Assembly: GCA_001566295.1 (NCBI GenBank)
Contig: KQ964264.1
Location: 434,001-498,000, forward strand
Length of the DNA: 64,000 nucleotides
From: Microdochium bolleyi
Taxonomy: Eukaryota; Ascomycota; Sordariomycetes; Xylariales; Microdochiaceae
Reading direction: 5' to 3'
The notes beneath the pieces were generated by a model. The model saw nothing but the letters and a program-made list of their open reading frames with translations, was not told the DNA's origin and did not search any database. This document shows, in pieces, positions 1 to 11,411 of this stretch; positions within the stretch are counted from its first letter, which is position 1, and each line of letters starts with the position of its first letter. The translations under genes were made by a program, and so were the position numbers.

Positions 1-362
1 CCTGAACCCGTCTCGTCGATGGTGCGTGCGAGGTGAGATTGTATATAACAAGACGCACCCGCCTGACCGCTGCGATGAAGAGATCCCTCGAAGAACTCAC
101 CGTTCTAATTCTCGCAAAGACACTATCAACGTTCTGAGCATCAAGCCTACAATCAGTGTCATACGCCACTTGAGATGATCGACCCTCGCACTTCACCCAT
201 CACCGTCACTGCCGCTCTGTCTCGGTTCAGTGCCTGCCTACGCCAAGCTGGCATCACCTCCGTCCCAGTAAACGGAGCGTCCTTCCGACCACCATAAGGT
301 CATAGTGCAACTTTACAATCCGTACCAGCCTCTCCGATGAACAAACAAGCTACTGAATCACC
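1..362. other. Upstream region of the iron permease gene
   Basis: No gene is seen here. A TATATAA string at 42-48 is a possible core promoter for the gene starting at 363, which would give a leader of roughly 280 bases. No GATA-type iron-regulator site of the ATCWGATAA form was spotted. Confidence 0.4.
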
Positions 363-2064
363 ATGGACCGAGTGTGGCAAGCAGTGAGCGCGATGGGCCG
401 CAAGCCCGCGGTGTCGATAGGGGCAGCATCGACACGCATTTCCTCGTCCCAGCCGAAGCTGCCCGGTGTCTTCGAGTCGCAGCATCGCGTAGCTGCCAAT
501 GGGTCCGACTCTCCTTTCCCATCCGAGAAGTTCACGGCCGAAGACGCAGAGGTGGAGGATGCAGCTTCGGTCGCACCGCCAAAGTCGCGCCTCAACCGGT
601 ATCTCGACAAAGTGGTCCATTGGTCCAGCTCCTCGCTCGTCTTCCTGCTCACGACGACCAGCATCCTTGCGTGGGCGCTGGTCGGCATCGAATTTGCGGA
701 CGCGCCGCCCTGGGCTATCTGCATGTCCAATGTCCAGGCGATCGTGTGCTACGTTTACGCCTCGCTTCTGATCCGCCAACAACTCAACGGGTACGAACAC
801 GACACGCGCGCCGTTGCCATCCTGCAGTCCCGTCTGGTTAGTCACTCCCGCATGGTCAAAGAGGCGCTACGCTCGGGGCGAGTCAACAAGCCGACAACTG
901 CCGATGAGATCGAGCAAATCCGAGCCAGGGCCTCGGCTCTGGCCCTGACAGCAGCAACAGCTGAAGTCGCAGCAGACAGTGATAAGCACTGGGTCGCCAG
1001 ACTTGCTGCTGGCACGCACTACTGCATCTCTCGCCTAGCTGATGCTATCTCGTGGTTCCTGGGTCATATCGCCACCGTGTTCGGGTTCGTCGTCTGCATC
1101 TTCGTGTGGCTGGGTTTCGGGCCGTACTGCAGCTGGAGCGACCAGTGGCAGCTGTACATCAACTCGGCAACCTCGGCCTTGCTACTTCTCGTCTTCGTCG
1201 TCCTCGCCAACATCCGCGACCGCGATGCTAGTCGCACGGCCCAGACTTTCGTCGCTCTCGCGAGAACTGATGTCGCGCTCGAGTCACGGCTGCGGGATAT
1301 CACGGGCGATGCTCTGCGTAATCCTGTTGTTACCATTCCGGGTCCGTTTGCCAATACTCTCTTTCAGCATGTTTGAATAGATTGAGGGACAATTCTTACT
1401 GACACCACTGACTCCAGCTCCCGTTGTCAGCCGTGGACAGCGCGCTATCTTCTACTACGCGGATCTCGTGGGCACGCTCACCGGTATCGTCATCATGTTG
1501 CTCGCCACGGCGGCTTGGCTTGCTTCCGGTCCTGCCCTCGGTTTCAGCTCCAATTGGTGGCTGCTCATCGGCACATACGCAGGACTCATGGGCATGCATG
1601 ACGGCTTCGTCCTCGAGAACATGCAGACGCGGCTGCAGAGCTACGTCGACCGCGCCGCAGCCGAGGTGCACGAGGGCGACGAGGCGCTGCTGCGCGATCT
1701 CGGGATGCTGCTGCCAACAGAAGACGGCGCCGCTGCTGCTGCAGGTGACGTCGAAGCAGGGCGGCAGCTGCACGAGAAGCAGCAGACCCTCGTCGTCAGA
1801 GTCTCGCAGGCCGTTGTCAGTGTCCTGTCGCGCCCGCTCGCTGTGCTCGTCAACGTCATCGTCATCCTCGGGCTCCTGATCGGCGCGAGTGTCCTCCAGT
1901 GGAACATCACGGGACAGCTGCTCTGCAACGTGCCCCCGAGCATCATCGAGTCCTTCATCATGCTGCTCGTCATGACCGGCCACGATCTTGCCGACGACAA
2001 ACGGCAGGCTGATCTAGAGATCATGCACACCCGCCGCCTCGAGATGCTCACCGTGCTGAACTGA
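363..2064 (+). CDS. fet4: Low-affinity iron(II) permease (FET4-type)
   Basis: Plasma-membrane transporter family for low-affinity uptake of ferrous iron and other divalent metals. Exons 363-1317 and 1418-2064 give 533 residues. The intron (GTAATC...CTCCAG, 100 bases) was chosen because it restores the frame into RGQRAIFYYADLVGTLTG; simple read-through hits a stop at 1374. After a variable hydrophilic N-terminus there are hydrophobic segments around residues 97-117 and 121-140, and more in the second half. The family-typical NWWLLIGTYAGLMGMHDGF stretch and the closing LLVMTGHDLADDKR stretch are both present, and the length suits the fungal family. The ATG has good context (tcaccATGG). Family assignment is confident; metal specificity and regulation are not visible. 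Confidence 0.88.
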
Positions 2065-5000
2065 TAAGCAAGTGACAAGATACCTTCAAGCTGGCAACAG
2101 GTCGCAGTCTCCAGATCCTGTGGCTTGGATATATGTGTCACTCGGTGTCGCCACAAGGTTGGGTAAGCTTCCAGCTGCTTAAGATGGGACATCGCACGTC
2201 ATTAATTGGAAGTGGGGGGAAGTGCCATGGTTAGGAAAGGAGGCAGAATAACCAGGAATGCCACCCTCTTTTTCATGGTTGTTGTCATATTGGCCTAGAA
2301 ATTGTTCAGCAACAATATTCATTGACCGATCATAGAAGTTATATATTGTGGTAGTCAATAGAGAATGCGAACATGGAACTATTGCAACGAAAGTTGACTG
2401 GTCATGACTTTGCTTGACGTGCATTCAGACCGTAGCGTGATCTCATAACCCCCGATTGTTCCACTTATCATGACCATTGGCGTGCATGTCACAGTTGTCA
2501 GACTGAGGAAAAGGTCGCAAAGTATGAGGCACTCAAACAGAGTTCTCATCATAAAATCAGCCAACAACATCGTCACAGGTCATGTGCGCCTCGACAACAT
2601 CCACAATGGCAAGGCACTTACCAGGATCCTCGAATGAATTGATGTGACGGGTGAGAGGAACGACACACAGAAGCAGAACTTGGCCATTTCCATAGTTACA
2701 TCGTAGAGCGTCCAAGATCTTATTGAATGACGATAGTTGGATTTTTGCAGTACGAAGGTCTCTAACTCAACAGGCATAGAGCAGTGCCAAGACTTGAAGA
2801 GCAGTAACGCACTACAAAGGTATAGCGCCGCACCACTAAAGAGCGGCACCGCGCACGACTCCGGGAGGACAAAGGATATATAGGGCGGAGGATTTCCTAT
2901 AGCTATAGTTATTACCTTCGTGCTTGGATGAATCGAAGTATCATTCTCACCCATCACTTAAACTAGTTACCCAATTAACGAGAGTAGTATGTCTTCCAAG
3001 AGACATGGCATACCCAAGAGATGAACAATATTCGGCGGTTGTAATATTGCGACAGCTTGACCTATTTCTAGAACAGTAACCCCCGAAGCCTAGTGCTCTG
3101 GCTGACCCCAGAGGGCTGGATCGTGACAGCACTATTATCGGGACTCCTTCATTCAGCTACCGTAAGCTCACAATTATCGATAAAGGAGAGCTTCCTTAAT
3201 ATCATGCGATACAATTCTTACTATATTCGGTATGTGATTCGGCCTCAATCGGTTTGTTTAGCGTCCTTAAGACCCAACGTAATTGTTAGGGTTCCCTGTC
3301 GTTCTGCTATGCGTGGCATCCCAGTATTCAAGTGTAGCGAAGCAGCCCAGATGGAGGTATTGTAATGCTTGATTCTTTTAAAGAGTAGAAAGTCCTGTTG
3401 CAGGACCTTCATGCTAGACCAACGTGTCTGCTGTAAAGGATGTCATGTGACATGAGTTCAGCCATGTCGTGTCTAATCCATCTACCGTTATGGTTGGCCA
3501 GTTTGGCAGCTCACAAATGAATGTGCACGGATCCCTCGACGGTAGAAGTGATCACGAACGCCATGATGTATTCCAAAACCGGCTGCTTACTCAGCAACAC
3601 GCCCACCGTCCTTTAGTCAACTCGGCCGAGCTGGCCCTGATCAGTAACGGAGTGGGTAACACCAAAGCGCTGCCTGAGTTGTCGAGCCAGCAGGGGGCCT
3701 AGCGCTATTGTTGTCCGCTTTCGAACATTCCGGAAAACCCGGGGCTGCGCATCTCACCGCGGGCCATGGTTGTGACATCATGGCCTGAAGGATGATAGAG
3801 AACATCTTTGTGGAGACAGATGACGGATATAGCTCCGAGACGAGCACTGAAGCATATACCGCTTGGTATCCTGCGAAGCACTTGCGTTGTGGTCCTGTGA
3901 AAGTGCGTGTCAGCACTTGGTTAAACAAAAGGCAGGAGGCAATTGAGACAAGGCGTCACGACAATCGCATCCTGGGACTGTCGATAGTCCACTCCAAGCT
4001 CCAAGTTATAATCTAGGAGATATTGATGTGTAAACAAGTCCAAGTGAGAACGTGTGGCATGGCTTGTGGTATACCCTATGGTCATCTTCAAGCATCCTGC
4101 CTGAGCACTTGTCCAGCGCACTGTATGGGTCACTACTCATTTCTCAGTCCCAGACTTGTCAGGCATCAACGTCGACCCGGGCACTGGAGTTGAATCACTT
4201 CATTCGCTCATTCGTCACCGAGCGCTCAAGGAAGGGCGCGATGCCGGAGGCCCGGCTTTGCAATTTTGTGGCGGAGTGATCTAGGCTGCCGTAATGCCAA
4301 GCTTTGTCAGGAATATGAGCTTAGCGAGCCCTTTCCCCCGCCTGCAGCCGCCCGAAAGATGAACGCCTTCTTGGATCCCACTGGGTCATTACTGCAGCAG
4401 GCAACACTGGACGGTGCAATGACGTTTTTCATGACTCGGGTTCCTGTAGCCGTCCCCAAGCTACGTCCATCCAAGTGCCGAAGCCATGCCGGGCCCATGG
4501 CCGGCGGAGACAGCCCATGACATGCAGGGCGTGCCTCGTGCTGCGGGTGCGGCTGAAGCCGGACCCGCCCAAGTTTGGACCCAACAGGCCATTCCAGAGG
4601 ATGCTGAAATTGATGCCTGGAGCTGGATCTTGCGTCGTCCCCGTGCTTGCGCGGATCTGCCTCGACTCATGCCCGATCCAGTGCGGAAGACAAGGGGTCC
4701 CCCATGCTAGGACCGTTGGCAACAGGGATAAGATGGGGCCAGAAGTAATTACTCAATTGGGACTGGGCTGTGCCAAATGCTTCTTACGCGGAACGGTAGG
4801 TCTCTGTCTCGGTCTGTCTACTGAAGCTCGTCAGATGGCCCTTGGAGTGCGGGAAATCGGTGCGTGTGGCGCAGTCTACGTACACCGCAAGGATGCAAAT
4901 GCCGAACTTCTCTTGCAGACACCGACAAAGAAGCTTTGACGAGAAATGTCCTGAACGGCAGATCGGCATTGGGTTTGAATACTAGTTCTATATAAGAGTC

Positions 5001-5106
5001 TTCTCAGACCCCAGTATTGTGGTGAGGAGAGCAGATCCAGATCAGCATCATCACAAGTGACAACTATCACTCCCACATCGATCTACTCTTGTTATTAACA
5101 GCCACC
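2065..5106. other. Gene-poor stretch, first half A/T-rich
   Basis: No convincing gene. About 2.1-4.1 kb is visibly richer in A/T than the flanks and holds only short open frames without recognisable domains or coding bias. About 4.1-4.95 kb is GC-rich again but its frames (longest 154 codons at 4475-4939) show no family motif. The last 120 bases are the promoter and leader of the next gene. Confidence 0.5.
4989..4995 (+). promoter_or_regulatory. TATA box of the PAF-AH-like hydrolase gene
   Basis: TATATAA lies 112-118 bases upstream of the ATG at 5107 and is followed by a pyrimidine- and CA-rich leader, the usual arrangement for a highly expressed secreted fungal enzyme. Confidence 0.55.
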
Positions 5107-6471
5107 ATGCGCTTCATCACTTCGGCCGTGCTCGCCACCACGCTGGCGACAACTCCTGTCTTGTCCCGGACCATCACCGCGCCGGATCATGCCTCGGACC
5201 ACACAGCCCGCCAGCAGCAGGAGCCTGCCCAGCTCTCCCTGCCCGATACCACAGGGCCACACAAAGTCGGCACCGTCGCCTTCCCACTGACCGACTACTC
5301 CCGTATCGACCCCCTCGCCGCGCCTCCCAACACCACCTCGACCACCCACAGACGCCTCATGGTCTCCGTATTCTACCCGGCCGCGCTCCCGGGGATACAC
5401 AACTACACCTACGCCCCGGTATTCCCGCCCGCCACCGCGGCCCTGCTGGACGCCAACATCGGTGCACCCGCCGGGACCGCAGCCACGCTGAGGACGCGGA
5501 GCTACCTCGGCGCCCCGATCCTGCTGCCACCACAGCAGCGGCCCAAGGGGGGCGGCGCACAGCAGGACCAGAAGAAAAACGAGGAGGACTTCCCGGTGCT
5601 CTTTTTTGGTCACGGCTTCGGCGGCATGCGCCTTGCGTACGCGGCGCGCCTGCAGGAGCTCGCCTCGCGCGGCTGGGTCGTCGTCAACATCGACCACACG
5701 TACGACGCGCAGATTGTCGAGTTCTCCGACACGGGCGCCATGGTGCCCGCCTACGCCGCAGACCCGGCCGAGTACACAGTCATCGGCGGCGTCGAGGGCC
5801 TGCAGAAACTGCGCGCCACAGATGTCAAGTTCGTGCTGGGCCAGCTCAGGGCCAATGAGACCGTGCGGGCGCAGGTCCCGGGGTTGGGGAAGGCTTCTTC
5901 TCCTTCTTCTCCGTCGTGTGGATCAGGCGACAAGGGACCTAAGAAGGGTCTGAAGATGGACCGCGTTGGTGTGCTGGGACACTCCCTCGGTGGCGCGGGC
6001 GCGGCGCAGGCCGTGTCGTCGCACCACGCGGACGGCTTCGTGTGCGGTGCCAACCTCGACGGCGCGCTGTGGGGTGATCTGCCTGCGGACGGCCTGCTCA
6101 CCGCGGGGGCCGCCGGTGCATCCAAGGGCCTGTCGTTCTTGCAGGTGTCCAACGGCAACATCACGCGCGCCACGCGCCCGTCCTGGGGAGTGTTCTGGGA
6201 CGTGATGAAGGAGCAAAAGGTCGGGCTGCAGCGGCAGTTTGGCGTCAAGGGCGCGGAGCACAACTCGTTCGGCGACGCGAACATCTACTATCACCTGCTC
6301 GGAGGCAAGCCTCCCGTGGACGTCTACGGCACCATCGACCCGCTGCAGATGCTGAAGGTCGAGGTCGGGTATGTGGATGCTTTCTTTGGGGTGTGCCTCA
6401 AGGGCAAGAGCGTCCAGGAGCTGGATGGCTTGTCAAAGACCAAGTTCCCGGAGACATTTGCTTGGGAGTAG
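5107..6471 (+). CDS. Secreted alpha/beta-hydrolase, platelet-activating-factor acetylhydrolase-like
   Basis: Intronless, 454 residues. The frame opens at 5089 but the ATG at 5107 is preferred: its context is gccaccATGC and it starts directly with a signal peptide (MRFITSAVLATTLATTPVLS). The oxyanion-type motif GHGFGG lies at about 168-173. The nucleophile elbow GHSLGG has Ser293, the acid is probably Asp318 in NLDGALWGD, and the base is His385 in GAEHNSFGD. The order and spacing match the lipoprotein-associated PAF acetylhydrolase (group VII phospholipase A2) fold, so an esterase or phospholipase acting on short or oxidised acyl chains is likely. A low-complexity Lys/Gly/Gln stretch (about 142-158) before the first motif is probably a surface loop. 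Export is inferred from the leader; the true substrate is unknown. Confidence 0.85.
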   Translation: MRFITSAVLATTLATTPVLSRTITAPDHASDHTARQQQEPAQLSLPDTTGPHKVGTVAFPLTDYSRIDPLAAPPNTTSTTHRRLMVSVFYPAALPGIHNYTYAPVFPPATAALLDANIGAPAGTAATLRTRSYLGAPILLPPQQRPKGGGAQQDQKKNEEDFPVLFFGHGFGGMRLAYAARLQELASRGWVVVNIDHTYDAQIVEFSDTGAMVPAYAADPAEYTVIGGVEGLQKLRATDVKFVLGQLRANETVRAQVPGLGKASSPSSPSCGSGDKGPKKGLKMDRVGVLGHSLGGAGAAQAVSSHHADGFVCGANLDGALWGDLPADGLLTAGAAGASKGLSFLQVSNGNITRATRPSWGVFWDVMKEQKVGLQRQFGVKGAEHNSFGDANIYYHLLGGKPPVDVYGTIDPLQMLKVEVGYVDAFFGVCLKGKSVQELDGLSKTKFPETFAWE

Positions 6472-6668
6472 GTTGGTCTGCCTGTTGAAGGATTAGAACT
6501 CAAACGAGAGCAAGCGGGTACTATACAGGCGGTGTCCCCAGTAATTCCCTTCTTTCTTTCTTTTCTTCCTTTTGTTTCTTCTGTTTTAGTAAATCGCGAA
6601 CACACAGGGCAGACTGGGCAACCTATCTGCGCAAGACTGGGCAAACACACGTAGCACAACGCACAAAC

Positions 6669-6690
6669 CGGCAAGCGGTAGCGCTTGCCG
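6669..6690. repeat. Perfect inverted repeat, 9-bp arms with 4-base loop
   Basis: CGGCAAGCG, loop GTAG, then CGCTTGCCG, about 200 bases past the hydrolase stop codon. It could fold in the 3' untranslated RNA or be a protein-binding palindrome; its function is unknown. Confidence 0.6.
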
Positions 6691-7561
6691 ATTCTTTAGT
6701 ACCATAGACAATCGAATTAACCCCAGAAATACACGTCAAAGCGAGAATGTACTGTCCATGCCGCCAATTTAGCGGCTCGAACAGAGTGGCCGGTACCCTC
6801 CAGAGGTACACAGTACTTTATCCTCCTTCAACGAGTCCTTGTCAAATACATTGGCCACTTATAGACGTGTGGTGCTTGTTTCTCCACACTATTGGAATTC
6901 AGTTTACTTCATACATCAACACGAGCAAAGGTATGTGGCTGACATAGCTAGGTCAACACGTTCCCAACAACCCCAACATATTCCCAGTAACTATAATCTA
7001 CATTTCATTCAGGATTTCGCGGGCACTCCCGCCTTCCATTGAATCGGGGTTCTCCCTTTGTTAGTGATGCTATTGGCTGTCTCTGACGGTCAGGGGGAGC
7101 CAGGCAACCCCTACTTCGGGGTCTGTGCCTCGGCCATGTCCGTGTGACAGACAGCGAGATCGACACAACACTATGCTGCACACACTTACAACATGATAAA
7201 CTCAATGCACGACGTAATCCTGGATGTGGCTTGGAACCCTGTTGAGCTTCGCGTTTTCGCTTGTCCTACCTGCCCGAAGGGAGACAAGTTACAATGCCAG
7301 TCTCTCACCGCCAGGAGAATTGCGAACCAGGGTCGGCAATTGCTGTGAGGGCCGAGTTCCGGTCTCCTCTTCAAGGGTTTGGCTATCAACTATTGGACAC
7401 TGAGCCAATGGCAACCACACAGCATGCGTGTCCTGGGATCTTGCTTGGGCTGATGTCAGCGCTAGAGCACCAGGACCCGGACCTTGCATGATCATACCCC
7501 AACGGCCAGAAATCGAGAATCCGACCGTTGCCACCAGGCCCCATCTCCGGCAGATCGGGTC

Positions 7562-7569
7562 TATACATA
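7562..7569 (+). promoter_or_regulatory. Possible TATA box of the tyrosinase gene
   Basis: TATACATA lies 82-89 bases upstream of the tyrosinase ATG. It is a variant of the consensus; position is the main support. Confidence 0.35.
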
Positions 7570-7650
7570 GGTCTGTGCTGATACACCATGGCGGCTTCCA
7601 ATCGAAGTCCCTGACTTCCAGCATGACCATCACCATCTTCAAGACTTAGC

Positions 7651-8912
7651 ATGCAGTTCTCCACGTCCAAGGGATTTGTCGCGCTTCTGGGTCTGTCCAG
7701 CTCGGTGGCAGCTGCGCCGTCCAAGCGTTTCGACTCTGGCAGTGCCACTAATGCCTTCGCCGACTTGCAAAGCCAGGCCCTACAGGCCCTGGGTCTGGGC
7801 GACGTCGCCTCGGTCACGCTCTCGCCACAGGAGCGCGCATCTTGCCACTTGGGCAACGCCTACGTCCGCAAGGACTGGAAGTGGCTGAGTGACCAAGACA
7901 AGACGGCCTACATCAACGCCGTGCTCTGTCTCCAGAAGAAGCCCTCCAAGGCAGATCCTACCTTCGCTCCCGGCGCCCGCACGCGCTACGATGACTTTGT
8001 CGCCGTGCACCTCAACCAGACGTTGTCCATCCATGGCACAGGCAACTTCCTCACCTGGCACCGTTATTTCACGTGGGCCTACGAAAACGCCCTCCGCCAG
8101 GAGTGCGGCTACAGCGGCTCGCAGCCCTACTGGAACTGGTTTGAGGGCTCCGACTTTGCCAACTCGCCCGTGTTCGACGGCAGCGCCACCTCCATGTCCG
8201 GCGACGGCGCCTTCGTGGCCCACAACGGCTCCGTCTCGGGCACCGGCAACATCTACATCCCGTCCGGCAACGGGGGCGGCTGTCTCAAGGATGGCCCTTT
8301 CAAAGACATGACCATCAACCTCGGCCCCGTCTCCCCCGGCATGGACGGCATGAAGCCGGGCCCCAACGGGGGGCTGGGCTACAACCCTCGCTGCCTCCTG
8401 CGCGACCTGTCCACCTACGCTGTCGACACCGCGATGACCCTCAGCAACCTCGCCAACGTCACCGTCGGCTCCGCCTCGCACTCCGTCCTCGCCTTCCAGA
8501 ACGAGCTACAAGGCCGCTTTAGCGACCGCTTTCTTGGCATGCACGCCGCCGGCCACTTCACCATGGGCGGCGAGTCTTCCGACCTCTTCACCTCGCCCAA
8601 CGATCCCGGTAATCCCTCTTTCCTCCCGACGCCCGCATCCCTCTATAACTAGAAAATCCAGAAAACTGACAAATTTTGATAGTTTTCTTCCTTCACCATT
8701 CCATGGTGGACCACCTCTACTTTATCTGGCAGGCCCTGCACCCTCGCCAGGCACGCGACATCGCCGGCACCATTATTACGATCTTGAATACGCCTCCTTC
8801 GCGTGACGCCCTGAAGAGCGACATCCTCAACATGGGCACCCTTGCGCCCAGCATCACCATTGACGATGCACTGAGCACCTTCGGCGGCCCGTTCTGCTAT
8901 TACTACATCTAG
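7651..8912 (+). CDS. Secreted tyrosinase (type-3 copper polyphenol oxidase)
   Basis: Oxidises phenols to o-quinones with a binuclear copper centre. Exons 7651-8608 and 8683-8912 give 395 residues. The 74-base intron (GTAATC...GATAG) was placed because it joins NDP to VFFLHHSMVDHLYFIWQ, the conserved CuB core. A signal peptide covers about residues 1-21 (ends VAAAP). CuA histidines are His120, His128 and His137 (the last in WHRYF). CuB histidines are His298 and His302 (MHAAGH) and His325, with Asp329 after it. It belongs to the short secreted class that ends with GGPFCYYY and lacks the cleaved C-terminal lid of intracellular melanin tyrosinases. Its neighbour downstream is a P450 facing it. 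Whether it acts in pigment, lignin-phenol or peptide oxidation is not visible. Confidence 0.92.
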
Positions 8913-9459
8913 AGGATCCATATCCTAGCTTTCGAGGGTGTCTAGCCCGAGGTGCATCATTAGGTAGCACATATTCAGCAGTGTGATGATGATTCGTACC
9001 ACATTCTGGGCGCACATGTGATGTAGCTCTGAATCGCTCGAAGGCGGCGTCTTCGCCTGATGTGTTCGCGATCTTCCACGACACGGTAAAGGCTGGACCG
9101 GAAGGTGGGAATATCGTGTAAGTTGCGGGGTACATAGTAGGCTTTCGCTCCAGAGTCCGAAAAGAAGCGTCCACCGAATCCTTGACCCGGCACCGACTGT
9201 TTACGCAAGGCTAAGACTAGAACGAGGAAGATTTCAGAGGCCTTGCCAGATGGACAGGGGAGCCTAGTATGCAAAGGAGAGAAGCCCTGCGATCTTATAT
9301 CCTGAGACATCCCGATTCCTTCTGGTCCGACCATAATAAGACCAACTTGAGGATGAGCTAGTTTTGTGGTTGTGGGTTAGAGCGCTCATCCCGCGCTCGA
9401 AACACCACGAGACACGGCACATAGTCCCAGCAAACAGAACTGCCATTTCCCCCGAATCT
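8913..9459. other. Convergent intergenic region (tyrosinase / P450)
   Basis: It holds the 3' ends of two facing genes. No further open frame or repeat of note is seen. Confidence 0.5.
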
Positions 9460-11411
9460 TCACTTGGCCATAGGCCTCTCCCGGACCTTCATCATGACCG
9501 TCCCCGCCGGCCCAGCCGTGAACGACGCGACCTGGTACGCGTGCCTCCCGAGCTTGCTCTCCATGTCGGCGTGCCCCATCACGCGGTTCTTGCCCTTTGC
9601 GATCTCCTCCTCGACGCCCGCGGACGTGACCTCCAGGTCGAACGCGCGCGCCAGCACGACTAGCTGGATCTTCATCTCGTCCATCGCGAGCGCCTGGCCG
9701 ATGCACGAGCGTGGCCCGCGCTCGAACGGGCGGTACGCGTTGCGCGGATATGCCGACGCTCCCGGAGATGCTGTTTTGCTGCTGTTGGTGCCGGGGCCGC
9801 GACCCTTGTCGTCGCTGCTGCTGCTGTTGTCGTCCGTGTCGGCCGCGAGGTCTGCCTCCTGCGGCGCTGGGGAGGCCACGAAGCGATCCGGCAGGAAGCG
9901 CTTGGCGTCGGGGAAGAACTGCTCGCTGTAGTGCATCGCGTGTCCACTGATGAGGGCTATCTGGTCCGGGAGCAGCGGCCACACTTTGCCGTTGATCATG
10001 GCGGATTTTCTAACACGAGGAAGGGGGGAGCAGGAGGTCAGCGCCCCGAGTTGCGATGGGGGGATTTCCGCGAGTTTTTGACGCATTGACATACTGGTTC
10101 AAAGGTGCCTGACGAGCGACCATGCCGATGGGGTAGAGGCGGAGCGTCTCGTTGATGACAGCTGCCGTGTATTCCAGGCTGCTGAGCAGGCTCGGGTTCG
10201 CGAGCAGTTTGTTGATCGTCTCCTGCTGGTCAGTGCCGAAGACGCGGTCGTGCTCGGCGCGGAGCTTCTGGAGAATGTCGGGGTGTGTGCTGAGGAGGAG
10301 CCAGATGTACTACGGCATGGCAGTGGTCAGTTTACTGATCAGCAGTAGTACATTAGAATGGAGAGCTAACATACTGTCGTGGTATCGTTTGTCGTGCCAT
10401 AACCAGCGAGGACGAGCCCCTTGATGCTACAGTCACAAGCGAGATTAGCAAGCTGACCCGGAGGTTCCGACTAGTTATGTGGAAATGGAACAACGCATAC
10501 TTTGACAAACACAGCTGCATAAGCGCATCATCAAGCGGCAGGCCCTGCTTGATCTGCGGCATCAACATGCGGTCCACGATCCGCTGTGTCGCAAGCGACT
10601 TGTCCTGCTGCAGCTCGGCGAACCGGACGCGGACTTTGCGTGACAGCTCCACGTCGATGCGCGCCACGCAGGCGCGCAACTTGCGTTCGTGCGCCCGCTT
10701 CTTCCAGGGCCAAAACATCTCCTCCTGCACCCCCGTCGTGAGCTGCATCTCGAGCATGTGCATGGTTTCGCGGTAGAGGTCCTCGCTCAGGGGCTCGCCA
10801 AAGATGACGTGGGCGATGACCTGGAAGGGGTACCGGCCGATGGCGTCCTGGATACGCACCGGCTCATCGTCGGGCTTGTTGTGCTTGGCGAGGTCGTCGC
10901 GGAGGATGCAGGCCTGGGCGACAATGTGCGGGAAGTAGGCCTTGATGGTGGTGGGCGTGAGGGCAGGGGCGAGGCGGTGGAGGAGCTCCTTCCAGAGGGG
11001 CCCGTTGGTGGCCTCGATGAAGGAGGTGCCCGTCGTCAGCTCGAAGAACTTTGTGACGATGGGTGGGATGGCCCAGACGTTGGCGGTGGTCGGGTAGGTG
11101 GCGGCCTCGGGGCTCGTGAAGCAGATGAAGCTGTCCACGACGGGCCACATGTCGAGATAGAATACTTCGGGCAGGTCGTAGTCGATCTTCATCTGGGTCA
11201 GGGCCTGCTGGATGTAGCCACCGCGGGGCATCGAGCTCATGTACTCGCCCAGGAGCTTGAGGTGGCCGAAGACGAATGAGTGCGGCGGGCAAGGCACGTT
11301 GGCGTAGAAGCGCCGCCGGGCCACGAGCTTGACCACAAAGTAGGCGAGCGCGGCAGCCGCAGTAGCGCCCACGAGAGGCAGCGCCCTAGCTGCGTCGTCG
11401 AACAGCACCAT
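9460..11411 (-). CDS. Cytochrome P450 monooxygenase
   Basis: Heme-thiolate monooxygenase, probably anchored in the ER by the N-terminal segment at about residues 13-32. Exons on the minus strand are 11411-10501, 10426-10375, 10309-10095 and 10009-9460, giving 575 residues; all introns are GT-AG and the joins recreate family motifs. The I-helix AGYGTTNDTT lies at about 311-320, the ExxR motif ETLR at 375-378, and the heme loop FERGPRSCIG has ligand Cys495. Odd feature: a 40-residue Ser/Asp/Gly-rich segment (about 438-479) is inserted between the PERF-like region (FLPDRF) and the heme loop and is encoded by GC-rich triplet repeats. The CYP family was not assigned and the substrate is unknown. 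It faces the tyrosinase gene. Confidence 0.9.

Larger units (their letters stand above)
6472..7650. other. Intergenic region with a perfect hairpin
   Basis: No gene seen. It carries a poly-pyrimidine tract just after the hydrolase stop (about 6546-6585), a 9-bp inverted repeat at 6669-6690, and the promoter of the tyrosinase gene with TATACATA at 7562-7569. Confidence 0.5.

Noticed and set aside
1371..1440. Alternative intron in the iron permease
   Set aside because: It is also GT-AG and in frame, but it loses the PVVSRGQ residues that fit the family; the 1318-1417 intron is preferred.
4475..4939. Possible 154-residue gene
   Set aside because: No domain, no promoter of note, many Cys/Arg from GC-rich DNA, and an overlapping frame on the other strand.
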